Below, piece by piece: positions 27,211-39,086 of a DNA stretch of 64,000 nt (position 1 is its first letter; each line of letters opens with the position of its first letter). A model generated the notes under the pieces. The model saw only the letters and a list, made by a program, of their open reading frames with translations. It did not search any database and was not told the DNA's origin. Source of the stretch: Legionella qingyii (lineage in GTDB: Bacteria > Pseudomonadota > Gammaproteobacteria > Legionellales > Legionellaceae); the NCBI RefSeq assembly GCF_003184185.1, contig NZ_QHJG01000010.1, positions 1-64,000 on the forward strand, given 5' to 3'. Position numbers and translations under genes: made by a program.

Positions 27211-27678
27211 ATGATTTATGTAACAATTCCCTCTGGAATGGTTTTTAAAAAGATTGCGGTTCAACAAAATAACTCTAATGAAACAGAACAAATCAGTGAT
27301 TGTTTTGTAACCCCTGAAGAAGGAACTATAATAGATCTGCAAAATTTAGTTAAAGAAGCCTTACGAACCAATTCGCGCCGTAAAAATTGTATCAATTTAA
27401 AAGACATTACTATCTATCTAAATAAACCACCAGCTACCAGTGAGCTTTTTTTAGCATATACTCCCAATCATAACGGAAAGCACCCAACTGAAATTGAACC
27501 TAAAGTGATCACTGGAAGAGAAGCACATCAATATGATCCCAAACAATACACGAGATATGGCTCGTTTTGGTATCAACAAATTCATTTATCCGCTGATAGA
27601 CAATCAGAAATCGAAGAGAAAATGTCAGAACAAAAAGCCAATCGTAGACACATCGGCTATAGCCCTTTGTCAACCTGA
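27211..27678 (+). CDS. hypothetical protein, 155 residues
   Basis: The start is the ATG at 27211, where GGAGG (27202-27206) lies four bases upstream; an upstream ATG in the same frame lacks a site. The product begins MIYVTIPSGMVFKKIAV and contains a basic central part (ALRTNSRRKN) and a charged C-terminus (EEKMSEQKANRRHIGY). There is no signal peptide or membrane span, and I know no family. The gene is convergent with the SET-ankyrin gene. Confidence 0.6.
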   Translation: MIYVTIPSGMVFKKIAVQQNNSNETEQISDCFVTPEEGTIIDLQNLVKEALRTNSRRKNCINLKDITIYLNKPPATSELFLAYTPNHNGKHPTEIEPKVITGREAHQYDPKQYTRYGSFWYQQIHLSADRQSEIEEKMSEQKANRRHIGYSPLST

Positions 27679-27719
27679 CCTCTTATATTCCGAAAATGAG
27701 ATATAGAGAAAATCAAAAC

Positions 27720-27752
27720 GATTTGCCCGGGTTACTCTACCCCGAGCAAATC
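27720..27752. terminator. bidirectional hairpin terminator
   Basis: GATTTGC at 27720-27726 pairs with GCAAATC at 27746-27752, and CGGG/CCCG extends the stem past one mismatch, leaving a loop of about eight bases. The stem lies between the stops of two convergent genes. T-rich sequence follows on the minus side, so it probably ends both transcripts. Confidence 0.6.
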
Positions 27753-27760
27753 AATTTCGT

Positions 27761-29293
27761 CTAGTTGGAAAAAGACAAATCTTCCTCTTCGCTCAAATCC
27801 AGTGAACTAATAAAATCTTGATCCAATTTCAACCTCGGATTAGACAAGAGTTTTAATAATGCGCTTTTTTCATCCTGTTCAAACTCATTTATTAAATTTA
27901 TTAACATACCCTTACCAATTTTCTCTTCATATTTGCTGCCATAATTAAAATATTCGCTTCTGAAAAAATCAGAGCATAATCTGAGTAAAACAGATGCTTT
28001 ATTAAAATCTTTATTCACAAGACAATATATGAAAATATCCTGATTATTTTTATCGATATAACTTAATATCTCTTCAGGATTGAACTGTTTTTTTTCTGCT
28101 ATATGGCCCATTAGCAGTTTAAAGTCACTTAAAGCAAGAACATCAATTGCTTTATGTAGAAACGTTCTATCTTCTCTATCGTGAACCAGGATATTTGCTT
28201 GTGAATCAATCAGAATACACAAAACATCCAAATATGCGCGTTTTTGGTTTTTCGTCTCTGAGGCAGCATAACCAGCGAGTGCAAAAAATAAAGCACAATT
28301 TCCCGAATGGTTTTGTTGTTGATCTATGTTCGCATGATTTGTAACCAACCATTTCACATTTTCTACTTGCCCCAGATAACTGGCCAACATTAATGCGGTA
28401 AATGAATCGGCATGATTAAAGTCCAGTACCTTCCCCCGCAAATTTGTTTTTAGAAAAGGAAGATTAATATCATCTTGAATAATCTTTTTTTGATCCAGGG
28501 ATAATTGTTTTCCAGAAAGAATTACTTCACCAATTTTTGTGACATACAAACTATCGTTTTCTTTTAGGTTTAATAGCGTAAGAGCTTTTTGCATTACAAA
28601 GAGTCGATATACTCTTGAATTGGAGTCAAGCACTTCCTGGGCAGATTGCCAGTTATCCTCTGGACTAAGAAAAAAATACTCCTTAGAAGCTCGTTCATCG
28701 TAGCAATTATAATCCACCAGCAATTGTTTTCCTTTGGGGATATCTTTTGTCGCAATTACTTTGACACATTTTATGCCATTTACTACATCTTCTCGAAATT
28801 CAACATTGGCTTGAGTATCAGAAAAATTGATGTATCGCGTAAAATTCCCTTTATCTTTACCATCAATTACTCTATGCCCCAATGTCATTGCATAACTCCA
28901 ATCTGCACCTGAAGTTTGATTTACATATGTTTTAAATAAAGTTGTTGTCGGATACAGTTCCCCAGTATATTCGCCCAAACATGTGCCGGCTGGAATATCG
29001 ACATAAGCATATAATCCTTGGCCCCCAAACTCTTTTAATAAATTAACTGGCATTACTTTAACAAGTTCGGGTTGGTCTACAGAAGAAGAAAGATAATTCT
29101 CAGCTTCCATGTTTTTAATACCAAGGCTTTTTATTAATTTCTTTAATTTTCTCAAGTTACTCTCATCTAGTTTTGAATTTTTTGCAAAGAATGAATTCAC
29201 GTGTACTTGAGTCAATTTGAATTTAACCTGAAATGCGGCCGCTGCTCTCTGTTTTTGTTTTCTTAAAATTGTAGTTTTCAATTTTTTAGGCAT
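27761..29293 (-). CDS. SET-domain and ankyrin protein, LegAS4/RomA-like
   Basis: The ATG at 29293 is chosen over a TTG two codons upstream because AGGA is well spaced before it. The 510-residue product has a SET methyltransferase domain at about residues 83-205: GQGLYAYVDIPAGTCLGEYTG, then YINFSDTQANVEF in place of the usual NHS motif (N158), then LLVDYNCY (Y197). Ankyrin-like repeats follow at about 294-345 (SFTALMLASYLGQVENVKWL). A basic N-terminus (KKLKTTILRKQKQ) could be a nuclear signal. The architecture is that of Legionella LegAS4/RomA, which methylates host histone H3 or acts at rDNA. Similarity is by domain plan; orthology is not proven. Confidence 0.8.
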   Translation of the reverse strand: MPKKLKTTILRKQKQRAAAAFQVKFKLTQVHVNSFFAKNSKLDESNLRKLKKLIKSLGIKNMEAENYLSSSVDQPELVKVMPVNLLKEFGGQGLYAYVDIPAGTCLGEYTGELYPTTTLFKTYVNQTSGADWSYAMTLGHRVIDGKDKGNFTRYINFSDTQANVEFREDVVNGIKCVKVIATKDIPKGKQLLVDYNCYDERASKEYFFLSPEDNWQSAQEVLDSNSRVYRLFVMQKALTLLNLKENDSLYVTKIGEVILSGKQLSLDQKKIIQDDINLPFLKTNLRGKVLDFNHADSFTALMLASYLGQVENVKWLVTNHANIDQQQNHSGNCALFFALAGYAASETKNQKRAYLDVLCILIDSQANILVHDREDRTFLHKAIDVLALSDFKLLMGHIAEKKQFNPEEILSYIDKNNQDIFIYCLVNKDFNKASVLLRLCSDFFRSEYFNYGSKYEEKIGKGMLINLINEFEQDEKSALLKLLSNPRLKLDQDFISSLDLSEEEDLSFSN

Positions 29294-29583
29294 GGTCAAA
29301 TCCTGATTAAAAAATCAAATAGTTTACAGCGTGATCATATTAAATTCTAGTTACTCGAAATTAATACTTATTTAAAGAACAAAATTACCAGGATTCACAC
29401 CCAAGAAATTTACTGTTCAAGAAATCTGACACAAATCAGGATTCGGTGACATATATAATCGGTTGTGCTAATATGACGTTCGTTCCAAATCGCACGATAC
29501 ATGCAGCACTTGTTTAGCCTACACTATAGATATTGGAACAAAATATATTGAACAATCAAATAACACTTTTGGATTCACACTCT

Positions 29584-30351
29584 ATGGCAGTTACTATAAA
29601 AACCCCGGACGAAATCGAAAAAATGCGCATTGCAGGCAAGCTTGCTGCAGAAGTTCTTGAGATGATAGGTCCTCATGTTCAAGAAGGTATCACTACCGAA
29701 GAACTTAATACCATTTGTCATGATTATATTGTGAATACACAAAAAGCTATTCCTGCCCCTTTGAATTACAATGGCTTTCCTAAATCCATTTGCACTTCTG
29801 TTAACCATGTAGTATGTCACGGAATCCCTGGAAAAAAAGTTTTAAAAGATGGGGATATCATTAATATTGACGTTACTGTTATTAAAAACGACTATCATGG
29901 TGATACCAGTAAAATGTTCATTATTGGCACCCCATCAGTCAAGGCAAAGCATGTAGTCCAGGTGGCTCATGAGTGTTTGTTTATTGGAATTGAAATGGTG
30001 AAACCTGGAGTTCATTTAGGTGATATTGGTCACGCCATTCAACAACATGCAGAAAAAAATCGTTGCTCTGTTGTCCGCGATTATTGCGGTCATGGGATAG
30101 GACGTATCTTCCATGAAGATCCTCAAGTATTACACTATGGATTACCTGGAACAGGAATGAAATTGGAACCAGGTATGACCTTCACCATAGAACCTATGAT
30201 CAATGTTGGGAAGTATCACACTCGATTATTGCCTGATCAATGGACTGTAGTCACCAAAGATCATAGTCTTTCAGCCCAATGGGAACATACCTTATTGGTA
30301 ACCGATAATGGTGTAGAAATTTTGACTTTGCGCGATGAAGAACGAAAGTAA
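29584..30351 (+). CDS. map: type I methionine aminopeptidase
   Basis: The start is the ATG at 29584 (MAVTIKTPDEIEKMR), which gives 255 residues, near the usual 264; the longer frame from a TTG at 29533 has no family support. The enzyme removes the initiator Met from nascent proteins. All five metal ligands are present: D and D in NIDVTVIKNDYHGD, H in GHGIGRIFHEDP, E in TFTIEPM and E in SAQWEHTLL. Its last 17 bases overlap glnD, as in other gammaproteobacteria. Usually rpsB is divergent from map; here an accessory SET-ankyrin gene is. Confidence 0.95.
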   Translation: MAVTIKTPDEIEKMRIAGKLAAEVLEMIGPHVQEGITTEELNTICHDYIVNTQKAIPAPLNYNGFPKSICTSVNHVVCHGIPGKKVLKDGDIINIDVTVIKNDYHGDTSKMFIIGTPSVKAKHVVQVAHECLFIGIEMVKPGVHLGDIGHAIQQHAEKNRCSVVRDYCGHGIGRIFHEDPQVLHYGLPGTGMKLEPGMTFTIEPMINVGKYHTRLLPDQWTVVTKDHSLSAQWEHTLLVTDNGVEILTLRDEERK

Positions 30352-32986
30352 CCACACAAGAACTCATCCCTTTTGCCAGGCACAAGATGCAGAGAAAAAA
30401 GGGATGCCCCAAGAGTTACAACATCTTAAAAATGCACTAAAACAATTTAAAGAAAAACTACGCGAAGAATTCGATTATAAAACCAATATCACCACAATCA
30501 TTCGTAAGCTAGTTAGCTTCATCGATGAGCTGGTCATTAGTTTATTTACTAAAAATCAACTGGATCATGACGTTTTTTGCCTACTTGCACTTGGAAGTTA
30601 TGGACGAAGAGAACTACTACTCTATTCAGATGTAGATATATTATTGCTGCATTCTGATAAGGTTTCTAAATCACAATTAAATCGTGCACAAAATTTTATC
30701 CAGGATTGCTGGGATGTTGGCTTAAATCTCAGCCATCAAATTACAAGTGTTTCTTCGTGTGCCGAACTTGCTAGCCAAGACGTCACTGTTATTTCTAGCC
30801 TCATGGATATGTTTTTATTATGCGGTCGTGGCCCATTAATGGAGGAATTAATTTATCAAATACATCCTCTACACATGTGGATCAGCCAAGATTTCTTTTT
30901 AGCTAAACTTCAAGAACAAAAAAAACGTGATGCCAAATATGGTGAGACAGCTTATAACTTGGAGCCTAATGTTAAATATGGCCCTGGTGGTCTTCGTGAT
31001 TTGCAGATCCTGCTCAGCATTGGTAAACGACATTTTAATATAAAAAAATTAGCTGATGGCATCAATTATGGATTCATTACTGACAAAGAATATGAAAAGC
31101 TTACATATTGCCAACATTTCCTCTGGCGTGTGCGTTTTGCTTTACATGTACTAGCTGAAAAAGCGGAAGAACGCTTATCCTTCGATTATCAAATCAAATT
31201 GGCTCAGTTTTTTGGCTATAAAGATAAACCTCATTCATTAGCCATAGAACAATTCATGAAAGACTACTTTAAAGTAATTAAACGCAACAGAGAACTCAAT
31301 GAGATGTTACTACAATGGTTTGATGAAACCATAGCTCACTCTCCCAAGCAAAAATTGTTTCCTCTAGATCATGAATTTCAACTATCCAATAATTATATTG
31401 AAGTAAGAAACACGCGTGTGTTCATCCATCATCCACAAGCGCTACTAAAATTATTTCTATGGATAGCAAAACGGCCTGATATTGAAGGAGTCAGAGCGAA
31501 TACTATTCGGTTAATCAGAGAATCACTCTATCTGATGAATAAACGTTTTAAAGCATCCTCAGAAACAACAGAATTGTTTATGAGTATTCTTAAAGTAGAG
31601 GATGGACCTTATAAAGCATTGCATCGAATGAGCCGATACGGTGTGCTCACTCATTATCTAGAATGTTTTGCTCTAGTCACCGGACAAATGCAGTATGATT
31701 TATTTCATGTTTATACTGTGGATCAGCACACATTATTTGTCATTCGCAACCTGTCTCGTTTCAAAGAAAAAAGCTATGCAGAGCAATTCCCTCTCTGCGT
31801 ACAAATTATGTCTCATTTAAACAAACCCGAACTACTTTACCTGAGCGCATTATTTCATGATATTGCCAAAGGAAGAGGCGGCGATCATTCAGAACTAGGT
31901 TCAATTGAAGCAGCATCTTTTGCACAAAACCACAAGCTAGAAAAGGAAGATAGTGATTTACTGGTTTGGCTTGTACGCAATCATCTTGTTATGTCACAAA
32001 CAGCACAAAGACAAGATATTTATGATCCCAATACCATAAAGAACTTTTGCCAAATTCTGCCGCACCCCCGCTATCTGGATTACCTATATTTGCTTACGGT
32101 TGCTGACATTTGTGGGACTAACCCTACTCTCTGGAACTCATGGAAAGACTCTTTACTTAAAGAGTTGTATCGTGCTGCAAAACATATGCTACATCGAGAA
32201 CAAGAGTTGACCGATGAAACTGCTCTCATCAAAGCACGGAAAAAGCATGCTTTATCCATATTAAATACCGAAGGATTCGCATCAAAAGCGATTGAAGATT
32301 TATGGGAACAATTCAAAGACAGATATTTTTTACATGAATCTCCCGAGGTCATCGCGCGTCATACAAAAGCGATTCTTGCTTGCACAAAATTCCCTTTAGT
32401 CATGATTATGCCACACCACAGTCAAGGTGGAACCGAGGTTTTTATTTATATGCCTCACCGAGATGATCGATTTGCTATTGCAACTACTGTTTTAAGTAAT
32501 CACAACGTCACTATTCAGGAAGCGATGATTCTTACCTGTGATAATCAATATGATTTAGACACCTATATTATTTTAGATGAGCAAAATCAGGCATTTTTTG
32601 ATAAGCAACGATCTCATGATATTCAACAGGCTTTATGCACCCATTTAGCACAAACGAATCAATTACCTGTTGTTGTTCGAAAAAGACTCTCGCGCGCCTT
32701 GGCGCACTTTACCGTCAAAACTCAAATTCATTACTATGATGAGCCATCATATAATCAAACTCGCCTATTTCTAGTCACCGGAGATAGACCTGGTTTACTT
32801 GCAACAATAGGCAGAGTATTTTCAACATTAAATATTCACTTGCATAACGCAAAAATTGTAACTGCAGGGGAACGCGCAGAAGATACTTTTTATATTACTA
32901 ATCAACAAAATCAGTCGTTAAATAATGATGAAAAGGAAGTTTTAAAACAAAAACTCATTCAAGAACTCCTAATTACTTCAAAGTGA
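30335..32986 (+). CDS. glnD: [protein-PII] uridylyltransferase / uridylyl-removing enzyme
   Basis: An 883-residue GlnD, which senses glutamine and uridylylates or deuridylylates PII to set nitrogen metabolism. The domains are in canonical order: nucleotidyltransferase with GSYGRRELLLYSDVD (residues 87-101), then an HD hydrolase with LFHDIAKGRGGDH (about 502-514), and two C-terminal ACT domains beginning near 700 and 810 (LVTGDRPGLLATIGRVF). Length is normal. The start overlaps map by 17 bases; an alternative ATG at 30404 has a poorly spaced site. The two genes are probably translationally coupled. Confidence 0.95.
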   Translation: MKNESNHTRTHPFCQAQDAEKKGMPQELQHLKNALKQFKEKLREEFDYKTNITTIIRKLVSFIDELVISLFTKNQLDHDVFCLLALGSYGRRELLLYSDVDILLLHSDKVSKSQLNRAQNFIQDCWDVGLNLSHQITSVSSCAELASQDVTVISSLMDMFLLCGRGPLMEELIYQIHPLHMWISQDFFLAKLQEQKKRDAKYGETAYNLEPNVKYGPGGLRDLQILLSIGKRHFNIKKLADGINYGFITDKEYEKLTYCQHFLWRVRFALHVLAEKAEERLSFDYQIKLAQFFGYKDKPHSLAIEQFMKDYFKVIKRNRELNEMLLQWFDETIAHSPKQKLFPLDHEFQLSNNYIEVRNTRVFIHHPQALLKLFLWIAKRPDIEGVRANTIRLIRESLYLMNKRFKASSETTELFMSILKVEDGPYKALHRMSRYGVLTHYLECFALVTGQMQYDLFHVYTVDQHTLFVIRNLSRFKEKSYAEQFPLCVQIMSHLNKPELLYLSALFHDIAKGRGGDHSELGSIEAASFAQNHKLEKEDSDLLVWLVRNHLVMSQTAQRQDIYDPNTIKNFCQILPHPRYLDYLYLLTVADICGTNPTLWNSWKDSLLKELYRAAKHMLHREQELTDETALIKARKKHALSILNTEGFASKAIEDLWEQFKDRYFLHESPEVIARHTKAILACTKFPLVMIMPHHSQGGTEVFIYMPHRDDRFAIATTVLSNHNVTIQEAMILTCDNQYDLDTYIILDEQNQAFFDKQRSHDIQQALCTHLAQTNQLPVVVRKRLSRALAHFTVKTQIHYYDEPSYNQTRLFLVTGDRPGLLATIGRVFSTLNIHLHNAKIVTAGERAEDTFYITNQQNQSLNNDEKEVLKQKLIQELLITSK

Positions 32987-33288
32987 AAGTACTATCTGTA
33001 ACCCTTCCGCCAATTATCTAGGCAACTCTCGAACAGAGGCATCAGGCATTCACTTTACTGAATATCATATAAAGAACCTTATAGTTCTGAGCATTCAATA
33101 CATTGAATTAATGTTGTATGAACTTCCATAAAAAAATATCACATCAATGTTTAATTTTAATTACCTGTAAAAATAATGAATTTAATGCAATTTAAATCCG
33201 CATATTTAATCTTTATTTAATCTTTTTATACTAAAATTATACATATTCAATATGAATTCAATCTCTATTTTATAAATTGGTGTGAACT

Positions 33289-34425
33289 ATGCAGGAAAAA
33301 AATGACCGATTAAATCCTGAAAGAGTAAATCTTCTTATTTCATATATAGAAAAAAATGTAGGAAAAAATAATACAACTGTTAATGAACATTTGTTTTATA
33401 TCAAATCATTATTAAAACAAAGTCTACCTTTAGAAGGTGAAGAAATTAATATTGCTAAAATTCATGAGGCAATTCATTACATTGAAACCATGAAAATTAA
33501 AGTGCCACATTCAATATTTTCTGAAAAACTGGTTACAATGGCAGATCTGATGCGAAATAGAGGTGAGGTAATTCTTCCTGCATATGAAAGAAAGCAAAAA
33601 CCCATTAACTTAAGGCATCCAATTGACGCTGTTTCAGCAAGTGCTGAAAATCAATTTGGATCGCTCCATAATGCTTTAGTTGCATTAATTATGCCTCATT
33701 ATCAATTTTTAAATGAAGAAAAGCTACGTAAAACAACTAAAAAACCTTCGATTGCATGGAATTATGACTATCCCCTGGATGATAGTAATGAAATAATGAA
33801 TCAAGCAATAGGAGAATGGCAAGCAAATTACATTAAAAGAAATTCTGATGCAACGAAAGCTTATAGAGACTTCACAAGATCTACCAGTATTCGAGGCCTC
33901 ACTGCAACAACAAATAAAGAGGTAGAGGATTTATTGGATTATTTGATTGCGGGAAGTGATTACCCTCAAGATTGCGGAAATAATATACGACAATGGTTAC
34001 AAGCGAATGGCGGACAAGATATAAATCGTTTTTTAGATACATTAATGCTCAGTGGTGAGTTTACACCAGAAGAAACCACCTCTTTACTTAATACTAAAGG
34101 TATTGAGCAAGTCTGGTGCATTGAAAATGGAAAAGTTGTTTTCTTATATTCACCAATTGTTTATTCTCTCTGCATGGAAAGAGGGATAATGATCAATGAT
34201 GGCACAGGCAAATTAACTGCCACCCAAAATCCTGAGCATATAAAAGACAATAAAACTGGCAACTATAGGGTATTACCTATCATGGATGTTAAAGCTAAAA
34301 TTGAATTGAACGCCGTTGGAGATGAAGTAATTCCATCAATTACCAAATTAAGTGTAACCAGTTATAGTTCTGATTTAGTAAAACCTGAGCCAAAAGTATT
34401 GGATAATACAAACTCAATAATGTAA
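33289..34425 (+). CDS. hypothetical protein upstream of an F-box gene
   Basis: A 378-residue protein that I do not recognise. It is hydrophilic, with helical segments at residues 10-75 and a tract IRGLTATTNKEVEDLLDYLI at about 202-221. There is no signal peptide or membrane span. The C-terminus (DLVKPEPKVLDNTNSIM) is polar. The start ATG follows GGTGTGA. The next gene begins 36 bases downstream on the same strand and encodes an F-box protein, so the two form a likely operon. The 302-base gap upstream (32987-33288) is AT-rich with no gene. Effector status is inferred from company, not from a motif. Confidence 0.6.
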   Translation: MQEKNDRLNPERVNLLISYIEKNVGKNNTTVNEHLFYIKSLLKQSLPLEGEEINIAKIHEAIHYIETMKIKVPHSIFSEKLVTMADLMRNRGEVILPAYERKQKPINLRHPIDAVSASAENQFGSLHNALVALIMPHYQFLNEEKLRKTTKKPSIAWNYDYPLDDSNEIMNQAIGEWQANYIKRNSDATKAYRDFTRSTSIRGLTATTNKEVEDLLDYLIAGSDYPQDCGNNIRQWLQANGGQDINRFLDTLMLSGEFTPEETTSLLNTKGIEQVWCIENGKVVFLYSPIVYSLCMERGIMINDGTGKLTATQNPEHIKDNKTGNYRVLPIMDVKAKIELNAVGDEVIPSITKLSVTSYSSDLVKPEPKVLDNTNSIM

Positions 34426-34460
34426 AATTTATTTCTAATCTTTTAAAATATGGACATTTC

Positions 34461-34997
34461 ATGAATGATTTGCCCCGCGAAATAATTGTGCATATATTGA
34501 ATTTTCTAGATGTCAATTCATTGCTTCAGATAAGTTATGTATCACATTTTTACCATACTCTGTCTGATGATTGCTTAAAATGGATTAAACTTTGTCTTAC
34601 TGATCCAATATGTCAACCTCTTTTACAATCTGCGATGTTAAAAGAAGAATTATTGAATCTCAAAATCGATGCAAAATCTTTATATCAAAGTATCCAAGTC
34701 AATGATGTGAACAAAATTCGAGAACTGTTATTTACCAAAGACATCAGGGAATTTGTCTTATATGCTCCTTTTTACGAAAGGAATGTCCCCCAATTTTTTC
34801 CTCGTGCAGGAGATAATAAAAGAAACCTGTACCTCACTGAAGATGCAGCAAAAAAAAACACACCCAATGCAGCAAAGGTTAAACATTGGCTAAAAGTAGG
34901 AATCGCAGTTGAAAAAGATAAATTTGAAGCACTTTACAGTAATCATAAATTACAATCTCAACAGGCAGCCTTACCTATGCCAATTATTGCCAAATAG
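34461..34997 (+). CDS. F-box protein, probable Skp1-binding effector
   Basis: A 178-residue protein beginning with a clean F-box: MNDLPREIIVHILNFLDV, then SLLQISYVSHFYHTLSDD (residues 1-36). This has the Leu-Pro pair, the hydrophobic ILNFLD core and the late basic/aromatic residues that contact Skp1 in SCF E3 ligases. The remainder (residues 70-178) contains a helical region and lysine-rich segments, but no leucine-rich repeat or WD domain for substrates is apparent. Legionella uses F-box effectors to recruit host SCF; here the partner may be the upstream 378-residue protein. The F-box is clear; targets are unknown. Confidence 0.75.
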   Translation: MNDLPREIIVHILNFLDVNSLLQISYVSHFYHTLSDDCLKWIKLCLTDPICQPLLQSAMLKEELLNLKIDAKSLYQSIQVNDVNKIRELLFTKDIREFVLYAPFYERNVPQFFPRAGDNKRNLYLTEDAAKKNTPNAAKVKHWLKVGIAVEKDKFEALYSNHKLQSQQAALPMPIIAK

Positions 34998-35077
34998 TTA
35001 ATACAAACTAAACTATTATCCAGGCTCACTCTTATCTTTCCAAACTCTTGATTACTTTGTCGATATGCTGCCCGTGT

Positions 35078-35527
35078 TTATCGACACATTTGGAAAAAAT
35101 CAGTGAGTAGAAGAGCACATTCCGCTTGCATTATTCCCTCATCAATTTGAACTTTATGATTTAAAGGGTAACCCTGTAATAAGTTATAAACCGATCCTGC
35201 GGCTCCTGCTTTAAAATCTCGGGTTGCAAAAACCAGCCGTTTAATCCGTGCGTGTACAATTAGTCCCGCACACATGGCACAAGGCTCAAGGGTAACATAG
35301 AGTGTCGTATCTAATAAACGATGATTTTTTAACTGTTGTGATGCATGTCTGATTGCACAAACCTCTGCATGGTCTGATGGGTCGTGACTGTTTTGGATGG
35401 AATTTCGCCCTAAACTTAACAACTGATTGTCTTTGCTCACTAATACAGCACCAACAGGAACTTCCCCCTCAGCTTGGGCGAGAATTGCTTGCTCGTAAGC
35501 TTTTTGCATCCAATAGTGATCGTTCAT
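35078..35527 (-). CDS. tadA: tRNA-specific adenosine-34 deaminase
   Basis: A 149-residue TadA, which converts wobble A34 to inosine in tRNA-Arg. The zinc ligands and catalytic Glu are in HAEVCAIR (H53, E55) and PCAMCAG (C83, C86). The substrate loop VGAVLVSKDNQLLSLGRN is typical. It is convergent with the F-box gene across about 80 bases. Length is normal. Confidence 0.95.
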   Translation of the reverse strand: MNDHYWMQKAYEQAILAQAEGEVPVGAVLVSKDNQLLSLGRNSIQNSHDPSDHAEVCAIRHASQQLKNHRLLDTTLYVTLEPCAMCAGLIVHARIKRLVFATRDFKAGAAGSVYNLLQGYPLNHKVQIDEGIMQAECALLLTDFFQMCR

Positions 35528-35601
35528 TATTAAATTAAAGAAAATAAATTTTAAAATATATAACCAAGATCTAGCATATTAAGAAAATTAAGAAAAAAGC
35601 T

Positions 35602-35627
35602 GTCGTTCCCTCGAAGGAGGGAACGAC
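35602..35627 (-). terminator. strong intrinsic terminator of the guaBA operon
   Basis: GTCGTTCCCTC (35602-35612) and GAGGGAACGAC (35617-35627) form an 11-base-pair perfect stem with a four-base loop. Read on the minus strand the stem is followed by AGCTTTTTTCTT, a classic T-run. It lies 40 bases beyond the guaA stop. Confidence 0.85.
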
Positions 35628-35666
35628 CCTAAAAACGGAAAAGGTGATTTTTTTCACCTGAAAAAA

Positions 35667-37244
35667 TTATTCCCACTCAATAGTAGCTGGTGGTTTTCCT
35701 GAAATATCATATGTTACACGAGATACACCATCTACCTCATTGATAATTCGATTGGATACATGACCCAGGAATTCCCAAGGTAATTGAGACCAATGTGCTG
35801 TCATAAAATCAACCGTCTCTACAGCACGAAGACAAATCACATAATCATATTTACGCCCATCTCCCATCACGCCAACACTTTTGACTGGTAAAAATACCGC
35901 AAAAGCTTGACTGACTTTATGATAAAGATCAGCTTTTCTGAGTTCCTCAATAAAGATAGCATCAGCTTGACGTAAAATATCTGCATATTCCTTTTTAACT
36001 TCTGCTAAAATCCGCACCCCTAGCCCGGGTCCAGGAAATGGGTGACGATAGACCATATCATGGGGCAAGCCTAACTCAAGCCCTACCTTACGAACCTCGT
36101 CTTTAAATAATTCACGAATAGGTTCTAATAAACTCAAGTTCAATGTTTCTGGCAACCCCCCCACATTATGATGAGATTTAATTACTACCGAAGCACCGTT
36201 TGTGCTCGTCGCGGCCGATTCAATAACATCAGGATAAATCGTTCCTTGCGCCAGCCAGGCCACACCAGGAATTTTTAGTGCTTCTTCATCAAATACTTCA
36301 ATAAAGGTGCGCCCAATAATTTTTCTTTTTTCTTCAGGACAAGTTACCCCTTTGAGTGCATTAAAAAATTTATCTTCGGCATGGACTGAAATAACTTCAA
36401 CCCCCATGTGCTTGCCAAACATTTCCATGACTTCATTTGCTTCATTAAAACGTAACAAGCCAGTATCTACAAAAACACAAACCAATTGTTTGCCAATTGC
36501 TTTATGTAATAAAGCCGCAACAACGGAAGAATCTACGCCGCCGGACAAACCAAGTAAAACCTTCTCAGACCCCACCCGGGCACGTATTTCATTGATTGTT
36601 TCATCAATAATAAGCGTAGAGGTCCAATTAGTCGAAGCCTTGCAAATATCCACAACAAAACGATGTAGAATACGCATTCCTTGCAGTGTATGTGTGACCT
36701 CAGGATGAAATTGCACTCCATACATTTGTCGATTTTCATCAGCCATCCCAGCAATTGGAGCGTTTCGCGTTTCACAAATCACCTTAAAACCGAGTGGTAA
36801 TTTTGTTACCTTATCGCCGTGACTCATCCAGACATCTAATAATGCATTCCCGTCAGTATTGAGTCTGTCTTCAATTTGTGAAAACAATTTACTGTGACCA
36901 TGCAACTTTAACTCAGCATAGCCAAACTCTCTAATCGAAGATGACTGTACTTCACCGCCTAACTGCACCGCCATAGTTTGCATTCCGTAGCAAATACCTA
37001 AAATAGGCAACCCCGCAGTAAACAACCATTGAGGTGCACGTGGGTTCTCATCATGAGTTACAGTTGATGGGCCACCGGACAAAATGACGCCGCAAGGATT
37101 AAGTGCAGTAAATTGTTCTTGTGTAATATTGAAGGGATGAATTTCACAATAAACACCTAATTCGCGTACTCGTCGCGCAATTAATTGTGTGTATTGGGAA
37201 CCAAAATCAAGGATTAGCAAAGGATGTTGTTTTAAATCACTCAT
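35667..37244 (-). CDS. guaA: GMP synthase (glutamine-hydrolysing)
   Basis: A 525-residue two-domain enzyme that aminates XMP to GMP. The N-terminal glutaminase has the nucleophile in LGICYGMQ (C85) and the HPEVTH motif. The C-terminal synthetase has the PP-loop [15 protein letters not shown] and the conserved C-terminal [15 protein letters not shown]. It follows guaB with a two-base gap, the standard bacterial guaBA operon, and ends before a strong hairpin terminator. Confidence 0.97.
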   Translation of the reverse strand: MSDLKQHPLLILDFGSQYTQLIARRVRELGVYCEIHPFNITQEQFTALNPCGVILSGGPSTVTHDENPRAPQWLFTAGLPILGICYGMQTMAVQLGGEVQSSSIREFGYAELKLHGHSKLFSQIEDRLNTDGNALLDVWMSHGDKVTKLPLGFKVICETRNAPIAGMADENRQMYGVQFHPEVTHTLQGMRILHRFVVDICKASTNWTSTLIIDETINEIRARVGSEKVLLGLSGGVDSSVVAALLHKAIGKQLVCVFVDTGLLRFNEANEVMEMFGKHMGVEVISVHAEDKFFNALKGVTCPEEKRKIIGRTFIEVFDEEALKIPGVAWLAQGTIYPDVIESAATSTNGASVVIKSHHNVGGLPETLNLSLLEPIRELFKDEVRKVGLELGLPHDMVYRHPFPGPGLGVRILAEVKKEYADILRQADAIFIEELRKADLYHKVSQAFAVFLPVKSVGVMGDGRKYDYVICLRAVETVDFMTAHWSQLPWEFLGHVSNRIINEVDGVSRVTYDISGKPPATIEWE

Positions 37245-37246
37245 TA

Positions 37247-38743
<1,497 letters not shown>

Positions 38744-39008
38744 TTAACCGAATAGTTTACTATAAATTCTGGACAAATTAAACAGATAATTTACAATAAC
38801 ACAACATTTCATATTAGAATTATAGAACTCGTTGAGGTTTTCTCCTAAAACTCCCTCTATATTTTCATTTACATTAATTCACTTGATATTGTTTTAATGT
38901 ATTTTAAAACATCATAATATCAATAATATGCTAAAAACGATTACAAATTTCTTCGGCTCGCCCCATTGTTTTTGGAATATGTTTTTACACTGATTACTGT
39001 TGCACTAC

Positions 39009-39038
39009 TTGAATTATTTATCAATAAACGTGTACACT
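39009..39038 (+). promoter_or_regulatory. candidate minDE promoter
   Basis: TTGAAT at 39009-39014 and TACACT at 39033-39038 with an 18-base spacer resemble sigma-70 -35 and -10 boxes, about 50 bases before the minD start. The rest of the 367-base gap 38720-39086 is AT-rich and should also hold the guaB promoter; I see no gene in it. Confidence 0.35.
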
Positions 39039-39086
39039 GTTGGTTAATTATTGTGTTGAATCAAAAAAAACAGGAAGGGTTCAGCG

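Noticed and set aside
36307..36708. 133-codon frame antisense to guaA
   Set aside because: It is fully inside guaA on the opposite strand, with no homology pattern.
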